A stretch of DNA of 64,000 nucleotides, from assembly GCF_011752625.1 (NCBI RefSeq), contig NZ_VWXD01000014.1:1-64000 (forward strand), given 5' to 3'. Position 1 is the first letter of the stretch. Each line of letters starts with the position of its first letter. The notes below the pieces were generated by a model. The model worked only from the letters and a program-made list of their open reading frames with translations. It made no database searches and had not been told where the DNA came from. Source of the stretch: Candidatus Pantoea formicae (GTDB lineage: Bacteria; Pseudomonadota; Gammaproteobacteria; Enterobacterales; Enterobacteriaceae). The position numbers and the translations under genes were made by a program. Below are positions 29,301 through 37,715 of the stretch, one piece after another.

Positions 29301-29320
29301 TATACCCGTCATACTTCAAG
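29301..29320. repeat. Solo ERIC end fragment between mrcA and hofM
   Basis: TATACCCGTCATACTTCAAG at 29301-29320 equals the outer 16-20 bases of the ERIC units at 13.1-13.5 kb, but the remaining ERIC body is absent. It looks like a truncated copy. It lies between mrcA and hofM (178-base gap), upstream of the hofM ribosome-binding site. Confidence 0.7.
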
Positions 29321-29398
29321 TGGCCGTAGCGCTGATAGCCCCTCGAAATATCCCGGGCAAACGTCCTTTTTCCCTTTAGAGATAAGGAGATCGCGCAC

Positions 29399-30208
29399 AT
29401 GGCTTTTCAACGCTGGCAAATCGGATTGGATATCCAAAACGGGCAACTCTGTGCCCTTGGCATTGAACGCCGACGTCATGGTTGGCAGTTACGACATTGG
29501 TGGCAGCAACCGCTGCCGCACGATACGTTACGCAACGGCGTGTTGCAAACCACGCCACTGTTACAGGAGATGTTAGCGCGCTGGCAACGTCACCTGCCGA
29601 AACGCTATTCACTTCGCGTTGGATTGCCGCCGCAGTTGGTATTACAGCGCACGTTGCCACTGCCGGAATCCTCACTCAGTGAACCGGCCATGCGTCGCTA
29701 CGTGGCCTCATCGGCACAGCGTTTATTTCCTGTCGAACCGGCCTCACTCTCCATTGACTACCGTGCCGCGGGGGATGCTTCACAGCTTTGTATCACCGCA
29801 GCGCGGCGCGAAGTCATCGCGCAGTGGCTGGCACCGTTGCAAGCGTCCGGTCTGCGGCCTGACGTATTTGAATTGAGCAGCCTGGCGCTAACGCAGATTG
29901 CTATGCGTATGCCACGGCAGCAAAACCGGTTGTTGATTCATCCGCTGTGCGATCACTGGCTCTGGACACTGACGGGGGAGCAAACCACCTCAGGTGCGGG
30001 AACCGAGCCGTTGACGCTTGCACAATTGCGCGAAACCTTTCCACAGGCGTCCGCTATTTTTTGTACCGCACCGCAAAGGCTTTCAGAGCCTGGCGTGATG
30101 CGCTGCCTCCCTCTTTCATTATTACAGTATCGGCAGCCGCCGCTTCCTGCCGACGAAGGTGAGTTTTCCATCGCACTCGGCTTGGCTCTGCGCCCAGAGG
30201 ATGCATGA
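29399..30208 (+). CDS. hofM: HofM, PilM-like competence/pilus assembly protein
   Basis: HofM is the PilM-type member of the E. coli gene set linked to DNA uptake for nutrition; PilM proteins are actin-like cytosolic factors that bind the PilN tail. The 269-residue product (259 in E. coli) has the FtsA/PilM-like N-terminus (RWQIGLDIQNGQLCALGIERRR) and a C-terminal signature GEFSIALGLALRPEDA that is conserved with HofM (FAIALGLALG). AAGGAG precedes the ATG. It starts the hofMNOPQ operon and its stop codon overlaps the hofN start (ATGA). Sequence divergence from E. coli is high, as is usual for this operon. Confidence 0.9.
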   Translation: MAFQRWQIGLDIQNGQLCALGIERRRHGWQLRHWWQQPLPHDTLRNGVLQTTPLLQEMLARWQRHLPKRYSLRVGLPPQLVLQRTLPLPESSLSEPAMRRYVASSAQRLFPVEPASLSIDYRAAGDASQLCITAARREVIAQWLAPLQASGLRPDVFELSSLALTQIAMRMPRQQNRLLIHPLCDHWLWTLTGEQTTSGAGTEPLTLAQLRETFPQASAIFCTAPQRLSEPGVMRCLPLSLLQYRQPPLPADEGEFSIALGLALRPEDA

Positions 30209-30750
30209 TGTTCGCCGTCAATTTATTGCCTTGGCGCATCCAGCAGTGGCAGCGGCGCTGTCAGCAGAGCTTCTCGCTACTAGGGGGCACACTGGTGACA
30301 ACCGGGTTAATTGTCATGGTGCTGTGGTGGCGGGCTGATGAGCAATACCTTCAGCAGCAGGTAAGGCTGATAAGCGCCAGTCAGATGCGCGACATGCTGC
30401 AACAGCAACTGACCTTACAACACGCACTGCTTCAACAACGTGATGGGTTGCTACAGGCGCAGCGCGTTGTGCAACAAAAACGCCAGGAGCATCGCCGCTG
30501 GCAGCAATTTTGGAAGCAACTCCCTACGCTGATGCCGGATGCATTGTGGTTGAAGCGCGTTGAGCGCCGGCAGCGGGTGCTGCTGTTTGAAGGGCAAGCT
30601 CAGAGCATGCTGGCGGTTCGGGATTTTCGTCAGCAGCTGGTCACGCAGTCACTGTTTGCCAGCGTCAAGCCCGGCAGCGTGCAACGCCAGGCGGGTGGAG
30701 ATTATCGCTTTGTACTGCAGGCCCGTTTGCAGGAGATGGCTGATGAATGA
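30205..30750 (+). CDS. hofN: HofN, PilN-like inner-membrane protein
   Basis: PilN-type protein: a short cytosolic N-terminus followed by one membrane segment and a periplasmic coiled-coil domain. The 181-residue product begins MMFAVNLLPWRIQQWQRR, where NLLPWR is the PilN/HofN motif that docks on PilM. The membrane segment is about residues 25-45 (LLGGTLVTTGLIVMVLWW). A glutamine-rich coiled-coil follows. Start is either of the two adjacent ATGs at 30205 and 30208. The gene overlaps hofM by 4 bases and hofO by 8, which indicates translational coupling. Confidence 0.9.
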   Translation: MMFAVNLLPWRIQQWQRRCQQSFSLLGGTLVTTGLIVMVLWWRADEQYLQQQVRLISASQMRDMLQQQLTLQHALLQQRDGLLQAQRVVQQKRQEHRRWQQFWKQLPTLMPDALWLKRVERRQRVLLFEGQAQSMLAVRDFRQQLVTQSLFASVKPGSVQRQAGGDYRFVLQARLQEMADE

Positions 30751-31237
30751 AGCACTGCTACGCTGGCTGGCCCTGTCACTGCCAAAGCGCATCGCGTGTT
30801 TGATGATGATGTCATTCCTGCTGCTTACGCTGGCGTGGTTCGCACTGTTACGCCCTCAGCAGCAGCGGCTTGATTTACAGAAGCAAGAGCAAGAGGACAT
30901 GGAGCAGCAACTGCAACATCGCCAGAATCAGCTAGTGGCGCGCCCCTCCATTGAGACACTTGAAATCGAAATTGCACAGCTATTGCGCCCAGCAAGTGAA
31001 AGCACGATGCGGCATACGCTTGAAAATTTGGTGACTGCACGCGGCACACAATTGGAAAACTGGCAGCCGGGTAGTCAACCACAGCAGCTGCAACTGCGGG
31101 TCCATTGGCCACAATTTCTGCCATTGTTTGGTGAACTGGCACTTGCCCACTTATCTGTGCCTGAGCGTTTTGAGTTAAGTGCTGAGCAGGGAGTGTTAAA
31201 GACGATGTTGTGGCTGGAGGATGAAGATGCGGAGTAG
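30743..31237 (+). CDS. hofO: HofO, PilO-like inner-membrane protein
   Basis: PilO-type partner of HofN. The 164-residue product starts at ATG 30743 (MNEALLRWLALSLPKR), inside the last codons of hofN, and has one membrane segment about residues 18-38 (IACLMMMSFLLLTLAWFALL), then a coiled-coil and a small periplasmic domain. A longer frame upstream of 30743 overlaps hofN and was rejected. It overlaps the start of hofP by 17 bases. Assignment rests mainly on position between hofN and hofP and on the membrane topology. Confidence 0.85.
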   Translation: MNEALLRWLALSLPKRIACLMMMSFLLLTLAWFALLRPQQQRLDLQKQEQEDMEQQLQHRQNQLVARPSIETLEIEIAQLLRPASESTMRHTLENLVTARGTQLENWQPGSQPQQLQLRVHWPQFLPLFGELALAHLSVPERFELSAEQGVLKTMLWLEDEDAE

Positions 31238-31607
31238 TGCATGGTTGCTGTTGTTGTGCAGCAGTCTGGCGTTGGCGCGCGATCCTTTTCAGCCACTGGC
31301 AGAAGGCGTATGTCAGCCACAGGTTGCCGCACCCGATGGCTGGCGTCTGCAGGGGATTGTGGGGTCATCAATGCACTATGTCGCCTGGCTAGTGTCACCG
31401 CAGGGTAAAAGCCATCGCCTCACTTCACTGGCAATGTTGCCGCATTCCCCTTGGCAGGTGGCGGAACTCACGGCAAGAAGCCTGATATTACGTACGACAC
31501 AGAGTTGCCCGCCACAGCAGATTACCTGGGTAATAAAAGGAGGATTTTATGAAAAGGATGATACTCATCTTCTGCCTGTGCCTCAGCGTTCCGCTGAAGG
31601 CCAGTAA
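31221..31607 (+). CDS. hofP: HofP, PilP-like lipoprotein-position protein
   Basis: The 128-residue product has an N-terminal hydrophobic signal (MKMRSSAWLLLLCSSLALA) followed by RDPFQPL, a motif typical of PilP/HofP. The rest (GWRLQGIVGS, HRLTSLAMLP, ITWVIKGG) fits the small beta-domain of PilP, which links the inner-membrane complex to the secretin. It starts at 31221 (a second in-frame ATG at 31227 is possible) and overlaps hofQ by 59 bases because hofQ begins inside its C-terminal part. Confidence 0.82.
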   Translation: MKMRSSAWLLLLCSSLALARDPFQPLAEGVCQPQVAAPDGWRLQGIVGSSMHYVAWLVSPQGKSHRLTSLAMLPHSPWQVAELTARSLILRTTQSCPPQQITWVIKGGFYEKDDTHLLPVPQRSAEGQ

Positions 31608-32808
31608 CGATCGCTTAAGTCTGGTATTTGATGATGCGCCAGTAGAGCGTATTTTGCAGGCGCTGGCAGATTATCAGCAGACCAATTTGCTGATTGCGCC
31701 GGGGGTTGAAGGACGGCTATCGCTACGCCTTGATGAGATCGATGGCGAGCGTGCCTTGGCACTGGTGGCGCGGCTGGCGAATCTCACCCTTGTCCAGGAA
31801 GAGGGCGTACTGTTGGTCTATCCAGAAAGCTGGCAGCAGATGCAGGTGCAGCAATCCAAGGCTGAAAATGAGGAGAGGGAGCAGCAGGTGCCGCTTGAGC
31901 AACATCGGGTGACGCTGCATTACGCGAGTGCCAGCGATGTCTACCGAAGTTTGCAGAGCGAACGTTCTTTGCTGACGGCGCGTGGGAGCGTGACGGTCGA
32001 TAACCGTACTAACAGCTTGCTACTGCGTGACACGGCTAAAGCGTTGCACGACACCACGCGTTGGCTTACAGCGCTGGACAGGCCGCTTGAGCAGGTTGAG
32101 CTGGCAGCACACATCATCACTATCCATGAAGAGCATCTTCGCGAACTGGGCGTTAACTGGAGCACTTCTCCTGCGCAGAGCGTGGTCGCTTCGCTACGCA
32201 ATCCGCAGTTGGCGATCCCACTGATGGTGGAAAATCCGGCTCTGCGTGTGGGAGTGACGCTGGGGCAGATCAGTGGTGAGTTGCTCAATCTTGAACTCAG
32301 CGCACTGGAGCAAGAGAACCAGATCGAAATCATCGCCAGCCCGCGCTTGTTTACCTCCAATCAACAGACCGCCTCTATCAAGCAAGGCACCGAAATTCCT
32401 TATGAAGTGAAATCAGGCAACAGCGGCGCGACAGCGATTGAATTTAAAGAAGCTGTATTGGGCATGGAAGTCACACCGGTTGTGCTGGGCAATGGGCGTA
32501 TCCAGCTCAAGCTGCGTCTCAGTCAAAATATGCCAGGACGCAGCTTAAGCGTGGGCGAGAATAAGGTTCTGAGCATCGATAAACAGGAAATTGAAACTCA
32601 GGTCACGCTGCGTGATGGGGAAACCCTGGCTCTGGGCGGTATTTTCCAGCAGCAGCGCACGCAGGGTGAAAAACGCGTGCCGGGGCTAGGCGATGTTCCT
32701 TTGCTAGGAAATTTGTTCCGACAGCAAACGGAAGAGCAGAAAAAGAAAGAGTTGGTGATCTTTATTACCCCCCGACTGGTCAGGGAAGCAGCGCTTACGA
32801 GTGGATAA
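31549..32808 (+). CDS. hofQ: HofQ, secretin of the DNA-uptake/type IV pilus-like system
   Basis: Outer-membrane secretin that would form the channel for DNA or a pilus-like fibre. The 419-residue product (412 in E. coli) has a signal peptide (MKRMILIFCLCLSVPLKA), N0/N1 domains from about residue 20 to 180 (LVFDDAPVERILQALADYQ, LHYASASDVYRSLQ), and the C-terminal secretin core with IASPRLFTSNQQTASIKQGTEIPYEV and the VPGLGDVPLLGNLFR signature, followed by KELVIFITPRLV. A strong AGGAGG precedes the ATG. All five hof genes are intact, but no pilin or motor ATPase genes are in the window. Confidence 0.92.
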   Translation: MKRMILIFCLCLSVPLKASNDRLSLVFDDAPVERILQALADYQQTNLLIAPGVEGRLSLRLDEIDGERALALVARLANLTLVQEEGVLLVYPESWQQMQVQQSKAENEEREQQVPLEQHRVTLHYASASDVYRSLQSERSLLTARGSVTVDNRTNSLLLRDTAKALHDTTRWLTALDRPLEQVELAAHIITIHEEHLRELGVNWSTSPAQSVVASLRNPQLAIPLMVENPALRVGVTLGQISGELLNLELSALEQENQIEIIASPRLFTSNQQTASIKQGTEIPYEVKSGNSGATAIEFKEAVLGMEVTPVVLGNGRIQLKLRLSQNMPGRSLSVGENKVLSIDKQEIETQVTLRDGETLALGGIFQQQRTQGEKRVPGLGDVPLLGNLFRQQTEEQKKKELVIFITPRLVREAALTSG

Positions 32809-33289
32809 AGCGGAAAATTCGCTCTGAAATGCCAACTGCGTTGACGCAGGGCAGGAATTAGCTTACAAGGTTTAGCGATTTTTAAAACGGTGTAACGGAA
32901 CGCGGCAGGATAACCTTCCGATGGGCGTCAGTCACAAGCGATACTGACGTCAGAATATGTTTTCCCTAAAAAAATCGAGTTAAATCGCGCGGGCAAAAAC
33001 GTGAATTCCTCACCTGACAAGCGTCAGTTTCAGGAATGCACAAATGCAGCCAGCGCGCTTGTAGCTTGAAGTGTGAGGGAAAAAAGGAGGGGCGTTACCG
33101 TCTCGCGAACCACAGACCGGTCCTGTTAATAGGTCGCCGGGGGCAATTTATTCGGTTGCCAAACGGCCATGAGTGTTGAGATAATTTTCCGTCTGACTCT
33201 TGTTAATGCTCATGAGGTCTCAGTTCCTGTCCCGCCAGCACGCGCTGAACGCGGGGTATCATCAACGAATTCTTAGTAATACCGATAAA
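32809..33289. promoter_or_regulatory. Structured 481-base leader region upstream of aroK
   Basis: No gene is seen. Three potential stem-loops are visible: CGTCAGT/ACTGACG (32926-32932 and 32943-32949); a larger one ATTCCT-CTGAC-AAGC-GTCAG-AGGAAT with an internal loop (33005-33037); and GGCAA/TTGCC (33142-33146 and 33156-33160). Its length and structure suggest an aroK promoter with a long leader. No sequence match to a known riboswitch was recognised. Confidence 0.4.
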
Positions 33290-33811
33290 ATGGCAGAGAA
33301 ACGCAATATCTTTCTGGTTGGGCCGATGGGTGCCGGCAAAAGCACTATTGGTCGTCAGTTAGCTCAGCAACTCAATATGGAATTCTTCGATTCCGATCAG
33401 GAAATTGAGCGACGTACCGGAGCGGATGTAGGCTGGGTATTTGATGTGGAAGGCGAAGCCGGTTTCCGCGATCGCGAAGAGAAGATCATCAATGAACTCA
33501 CCGAGAAGCAAGGCATTGTCCTGGCTACGGGGGGTGGGTCTGTTAAATCCCGTGAAACTCGCAATCGTCTCTCCGCCCGCGGCGTGGTTGTCTATCTTGA
33601 AACGACCATCGAAAAACAGCTTGCTCGCACTCAGCGTGATAAAAAACGTCCGCTGTTGCAGGTTGATGAGCCGCCGCGTGAAGTTCTGGAAGCGCTCGCT
33701 GACGAACGCAATCCGCTTTATGAAGAGATCGCTGACGTCACCATTCGCACTGACGATCAAAGTGCAAAAGTTGTCGCCAATCAGATCATCAACATGCTGG
33801 AAAAAAATTAA
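33290..33811 (+). CDS. aroK: Shikimate kinase I AroK
   Basis: AroK phosphorylates shikimate with ATP in the chorismate pathway. The 173-residue product equals the E. coli length. It has the Walker A motif GPMGAGKST at residues 11-19, shikimate-binding residues in DSDQEIERRTG (about 33-43) and the GGGSVKSRETR segment (about 79-89), and the lid region QRDKKRPLL. The start at 33290 (MAEKRNIFLVG) matches the family, although only a weak ribosome-binding site is seen; a longer frame to 33200 does not fit. It is the first gene of aroK-aroB-damX-dam-rpe-gph-trpS. Confidence 0.97.
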   Translation: MAEKRNIFLVGPMGAGKSTIGRQLAQQLNMEFFDSDQEIERRTGADVGWVFDVEGEAGFRDREEKIINELTEKQGIVLATGGGSVKSRETRNRLSARGVVVYLETTIEKQLARTQRDKKRPLLQVDEPPREVLEALADERNPLYEEIADVTIRTDDQSAKVVANQIINMLEKN

Positions 33812-33850
33812 TCCAGTGTCCTGAGGGCTCAGCAATAGGTATCGGTCATC

Positions 33851-34939
33851 ATGGAGAAGATCACTGTCTCACTCGGGGATCGCAGTTACCCCATCACTGT
33901 CGCTGCCGGACTGTTTAATGATCCGGCTTCTTTTTGGCCGCTAAAAGCAGGCGACAATGCCATGCTGGTGACCAACGAGACGCTTGCCCCGCTTTATCTT
34001 GACAAGCTCTCTACCTTGTTGAGTCAGGCGGGCGTGAAAGTGGATCAGGTGATTTTACCTGATGGCGAAAAGTATAAGACGCTGGCCGTGATGGACGAGG
34101 TCTTCACTGCGCTGCTGCAGAAACCCCATGGTCGTGATACCACACTGATCGCTCTTGGCGGCGGTGTGATTGGCGATCTGACGGGATTTGCTGCCGCGAG
34201 CTATCAGCGTGGCGTGCGCTTTATCCAGGTGCCTACCACATTGCTCTCTCAGGTTGATTCCTCCGTTGGCGGCAAAACGGCCGTCAATCATCCGCTTGGC
34301 AAAAATATGATTGGTGCCTTCTACCAGCCTGCGTCAGTGGTCGTGGATACCGATTGCCTGGCCACGCTACCGGCGCGTGAATTAGCGTCGGGTCTGGCGG
34401 AAGTGATCAAGTATGGCATTATCCTCGATGGCGATTTCTTCCAGTGGCTGGAGCAGAATCTTGATGCACTGCTGGCGCTGGATGAGAAAGCGATGGCGTA
34501 CTGCATTCGGCGCTGCTGTGAACTCAAAGCCGAAGTGGTTGCCGCCGACGAACGTGAGATGGGTCTGCGCGCGCTGCTCAATCTGGGCCATACTTTTGGC
34601 CATGCAATTGAAGCGCACATGGGCTACGGCAACTGGCTACATGGTGAAGCGATCGCTGCGGGCATGGTGATGGCCGCACGAACGGCTGAGCGCCTGGGAC
34701 AGTTCTCGTCAGCGGATACTGATCGTATCATTGCGCTGTTACTGCGTGCGGGTTTACCCGTCCATGGCCCTTCAAGCATGAAGGCTGAAGAGTACTTACC
34801 GCACATGATGCGCGACAAAAAAGTGCTGGCAGGTGAAATGCGTTTGGTGCTGCCTCTCGCAATTGGCCGCTCTGAAGTGCGTGCAGGTGTCGCCCATGAT
34901 ATGGTGCTGGCTGCAATTAATGATTGCCAGAAACCCTGA
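33851..34939 (+). CDS. aroB: 3-dehydroquinate synthase AroB
   Basis: AroB converts DAHP to 3-dehydroquinate using NAD and zinc, the second step of the shikimate pathway. The 362-residue product equals the E. coli length. NAD-binding segments are DGEKYKTLAVMDEVF near 68-82 and GGGVIGDLTGFAAASYQRG near 103-121. Zinc ligands are expected at the Glu of ELASGLAEVIKYG and at two His residues in LLNLGHTFGHAIEAH and NWLHGEAIAAGM; all are present. It follows aroK by 39 bases and is followed by damX after a 59-base gap with GGAGGAGG before the damX start. Confidence 0.97.
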   Translation: MEKITVSLGDRSYPITVAAGLFNDPASFWPLKAGDNAMLVTNETLAPLYLDKLSTLLSQAGVKVDQVILPDGEKYKTLAVMDEVFTALLQKPHGRDTTLIALGGGVIGDLTGFAAASYQRGVRFIQVPTTLLSQVDSSVGGKTAVNHPLGKNMIGAFYQPASVVVDTDCLATLPARELASGLAEVIKYGIILDGDFFQWLEQNLDALLALDEKAMAYCIRRCCELKAEVVAADEREMGLRALLNLGHTFGHAIEAHMGYGNWLHGEAIAAGMVMAARTAERLGQFSSADTDRIIALLLRAGLPVHGPSSMKAEEYLPHMMRDKKVLAGEMRLVLPLAIGRSEVRAGVAHDMVLAAINDCQKP

Positions 34940-34998
34940 TTAAAAGTAGTGAGTGGTGATGCGGTGCGTGCTAGCGTGCCGCTTACGGAGGAGGCGAG

Positions 34999-36057
34999 AT
35001 GGATGAGTTCAAACCGGAAGACGAGTTAAAACCTGATGCCAGTGACCGCCGTCCAACGCGGCCTCGCAAACAGTCTTCTGCCCCGAAAGCGAAAGTGCCG
35101 GTATCGCGTCAGCATATGATGATGGGCATCGGTATTCTGGTCCTGCTCTTGGTGGTGCTGGGCATCGGTTCCGCGTTAACTGGCCCTGATGAGAAGAAAC
35201 CCGCAGCGACGGCCAATAATGGCACCGCCGCGCCGGCCTCCGGTGGCAGTGAAAAGAGCATCGACCTTTCCGGTTCGACGTCTATGAGCGGCCAGCAAAA
35301 CGCAGCGCCTACTGCGGATGGAAACGCGCCACAAACGCCTGCGGGTGCTCAACCTGCTGGTAATCAAGCAGCGACGGGTAGTGATTCCAATTCGATTTCA
35401 ATGCCAGCCGTTTCCTCCACACCGACTCAGGCTGCGCCTGTTGAGACGCCAGCGAATCAGCAACGCGTCACCCTGCCAGGCGATCTCAACAATGCGTTGA
35501 ACAATCAGCAAGGCCAGGTGGATAACGCCGCACAGGGTGCACAGGGCAACACGTCATTGCCAACCGCCCCGGCGACAGTCAGCGGAAATGGTAAGGCGAT
35601 AACACCGCCAGCCATGCGTTCTGAAACACCTGCGCGCGCCAGCAGCAACGGCGTGCGTGAGTCGCACAACAGCACGACACATAAAGCGCCGACCACTACT
35701 AAACCGGCACCGGTAGCGAAAGAGAACAAAACGCACACCACGGCAGCGCATAATGCGCCTGTTAGCGCCAGCAACAGCGGAGCCAGCAAGTCATTGCCTA
35801 CCGGCGGCAGTTACACGCTGCAGTTGAGTGGTGCTTCGAAAGAAGAGAGCCTGAATGCGTGGGCGAAAAAACAGAATCTGAGCGGTTATCACGTGTATAA
35901 AACCACACGTAACGGCCAGCCATGGTATGTGTTGGTGAGCGGTGCTTATGCCACCCCAGCAGATGCCAAACGCGCGGTGGCTTCCTTGCCAGCTGAAGTG
36001 CGTGCGGCGAATCCATGGGTCAAACCGTTGAGTCAGGTGAAAAAAGAAAGTCAGTAA
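34999..36057 (+). CDS. damX: Cell division protein DamX (SPOR domain)
   Basis: DamX binds septal peptidoglycan and takes part in cell division. The 352-residue product has a short cytosolic N-terminus, one membrane segment at about 39-60 (QHMMMGIGILVLLLVVLGIGSAL), a long low-complexity Ala/Thr/Pro/Gln-rich linker and a C-terminal SPOR domain (about 270-345; SYTLQLSGASKEESLNAW, TRNGQPWYVLVSGAYATPADAKRAV). E. coli DamX has 428 residues; the acidic cytosolic stretch after residue 15 is missing here, so the N-terminal arm is about 60 residues shorter. GGAGGAGG precedes the ATG. Confidence 0.94.
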   Translation: MDEFKPEDELKPDASDRRPTRPRKQSSAPKAKVPVSRQHMMMGIGILVLLLVVLGIGSALTGPDEKKPAATANNGTAAPASGGSEKSIDLSGSTSMSGQQNAAPTADGNAPQTPAGAQPAGNQAATGSDSNSISMPAVSSTPTQAAPVETPANQQRVTLPGDLNNALNNQQGQVDNAAQGAQGNTSLPTAPATVSGNGKAITPPAMRSETPARASSNGVRESHNSTTHKAPTTTKPAPVAKENKTHTTAAHNAPVSASNSGASKSLPTGGSYTLQLSGASKEESLNAWAKKQNLSGYHVYKTTRNGQPWYVLVSGAYATPADAKRAVASLPAEVRAANPWVKPLSQVKKESQ

Positions 36058-36064
36058 CTGATGT

Positions 36065-36086
36065 GGGGCTGCGTTAGCGCGGCCCC
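36065..36086 (+). terminator. Hairpin between damX and dam
   Basis: GGGGC (36065-36069) and GCCCC (36082-36086) with a partly paired TGCG-TTAG-CGCG interior, followed by GTTTA, 8 bases after damX. It may be an attenuator or mRNA processing element, since dam continues the same operon 67 bases further on. Confidence 0.45.
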
Positions 36087-36153
36087 GTTTAAAGCGCAGA
36101 GCTGCTGTCGGTTCCACCACAGCCAATAATTAAGATGTAATAACCACGACAGC

Positions 36154-36966
36154 ATGAAGAAAAATCGCGCTTTCCTTAAATGGGCCGGAGGGAAATACCC
36201 GCTGCTTGACGATATCCGTCGTCATTTGCCACAAGGTGATTGTTTAATCGAACCCTTTGTCGGTGCCGGTTCCGTATTCCTTAACACTGATTATGACCGC
36301 TATCACCTGGCGGACATTAACGGTGATCTGATCAATCTCTACAACATCGTTAAAACCCGCACTAACGCATTTATTGAAGATGCGCGCCTGTTGTTTACCC
36401 CTGAGGGGAACATGGCGGAGACCTACTACGCGCAGCGTCTGGCCTTTAATGCCAGCACGGATGAGTATCAGCGTGCCTTGCTGTTTCTTTATCTCAACCG
36501 CCACGGCTATAACGGTCTTTGCCGCTACAATTTGCGCGGTGAGTTTAATGTGCCTTTTGGTCGTTACCGCAAACCTTACTTTCCTGAAGCAGAACTGCTG
36601 TGGTTTGCCGAACGGGCGCAAAAAGCGACCTTTGTCTGTGAATCGTACGATGTTACTCTGAACAACGCCCCTGCTGGCTCAGTGGTTTATTGCGATCCGC
36701 CCTATGCGCCCTTGTCGGCGACGGCGAATTTTACCGCTTACCACACCAACAGCTTCAGCCTGCGTGAGCAGCAGCATCTGGCGGAGCTTGCCAACAAGTT
36801 GGCGCAGGAAAACGGAATACCGGTGCTGATTTCCAACCACGATACGCTGCTCACTCGCGAGTGGTATCAGAATGCGGTGTTAAATGTAGTCAAAGCCCGG
36901 CGTTCCATCAGCCGAAGCATAAGTGGTCGCACTCAGGTTGACGAACTGCTGGCGCTTTTCCGCTAG
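36154..36966 (+). CDS. dam: DNA adenine methyltransferase Dam (GATC)
   Basis: Dam methylates adenine in GATC, used in mismatch repair, replication timing and gene regulation. The 270-residue product (278 in E. coli) has the AdoMet motif FLKWAGGKYPLLDDI near residues 7-21, EPFVGAGSVFLNTD near 33-46, the catalytic DPPY at 181-184 in YCDPPYAPLSATANFTAYH, and the target-recognition region with RYNLRGEFNVPFGRY. The C-terminal tail after VDELLALFR is shorter than in E. coli by about 8 residues. The gene stands between damX and rpe as in E. coli. Confidence 0.97.
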   Translation: MKKNRAFLKWAGGKYPLLDDIRRHLPQGDCLIEPFVGAGSVFLNTDYDRYHLADINGDLINLYNIVKTRTNAFIEDARLLFTPEGNMAETYYAQRLAFNASTDEYQRALLFLYLNRHGYNGLCRYNLRGEFNVPFGRYRKPYFPEAELLWFAERAQKATFVCESYDVTLNNAPAGSVVYCDPPYAPLSATANFTAYHTNSFSLREQQHLAELANKLAQENGIPVLISNHDTLLTREWYQNAVLNVVKARRSISRSISGRTQVDELLALFR

Positions 36967-37031
36967 CCTGTTTCGTCCGCGACCAACGCATTACGTCAGC
37001 TCAGGCTGGCGCACAAAATTGGGAGAATCGG

Positions 37032-37715
37032 ATGAAACAATTTTTACTGGCCCCTTCAATTCTTGCTGCTGATTTCGCCCGTCTGGGTGAGGATACGGCG
37101 AAAGCCCTGGCGGCAGGGGGTGATGTGGTTCATTTCGACGTGATGGACAACCACTATGTTCCCAATCTGACCATGGGTCCGATGGTGCTGAAAGCGCTGC
37201 GCGACTACGGCATCACGGCACCTATTGATGTGCATCTGATGGTTAAGCCAGTCGATGCGCTGATCCCAGAATTTGCCAAAGCTGGTGCGACCTACATTAC
37301 CTTCCATCCTGAAGCCAGCGAGCACGTTGATCGCACGCTGCAACTGATCAAAGAGCATGGCTGCAAAGCGGGCTTGGTCTTTAACCCTGCGACGCCACTC
37401 GATTACCTCGATTATGTGATGGATAAACTCGACATCATTTTGTTGATGTCAGTGAACCCTGGCTTTGGTGGCCAATCCTTCATTCCTGGTACGCTGGATA
37501 AACTGCGTCAGGCTCGTCGCCTTATCGACCAGAGCGGCTACGATATTCGTCTGGAAGTCGATGGCGGTGTGAAGATCGATAACATCGGTCAGATCGCGGC
37601 AGCGGGTGCCGATATGTTTGTTGCCGGTTCAGCCATCTTTGGCCATCCCGATTACAAAAAAGTGATCGACGAAATGCGTGGCGAACTGGAGAAAGTTAAT
37701 GGCTCATTTCACTGA
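37032..37715 (+). CDS. rpe: Ribulose-phosphate 3-epimerase Rpe
   Basis: Rpe interconverts ribulose 5-phosphate and xylulose 5-phosphate in the pentose phosphate pathway. The 227-residue TIM-barrel product (225 in E. coli) has metal-binding histidines and aspartates in VHFDVMDNHYVPNLTMGP (about 33-50), DVHLMVKPVD and the C-terminal DGGVKIDNIGQ motif, plus MSVNPGFGGQSFIP near 140-153. It sits 65 bases after dam and overlaps gph by 17 bases, so rpe and gph are translationally linked. Confidence 0.97.
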   Translation: MKQFLLAPSILAADFARLGEDTAKALAAGGDVVHFDVMDNHYVPNLTMGPMVLKALRDYGITAPIDVHLMVKPVDALIPEFAKAGATYITFHPEASEHVDRTLQLIKEHGCKAGLVFNPATPLDYLDYVMDKLDIILLMSVNPGFGGQSFIPGTLDKLRQARRLIDQSGYDIRLEVDGGVKIDNIGQIAAAGADMFVAGSAIFGHPDYKKVIDEMRGELEKVNGSFH

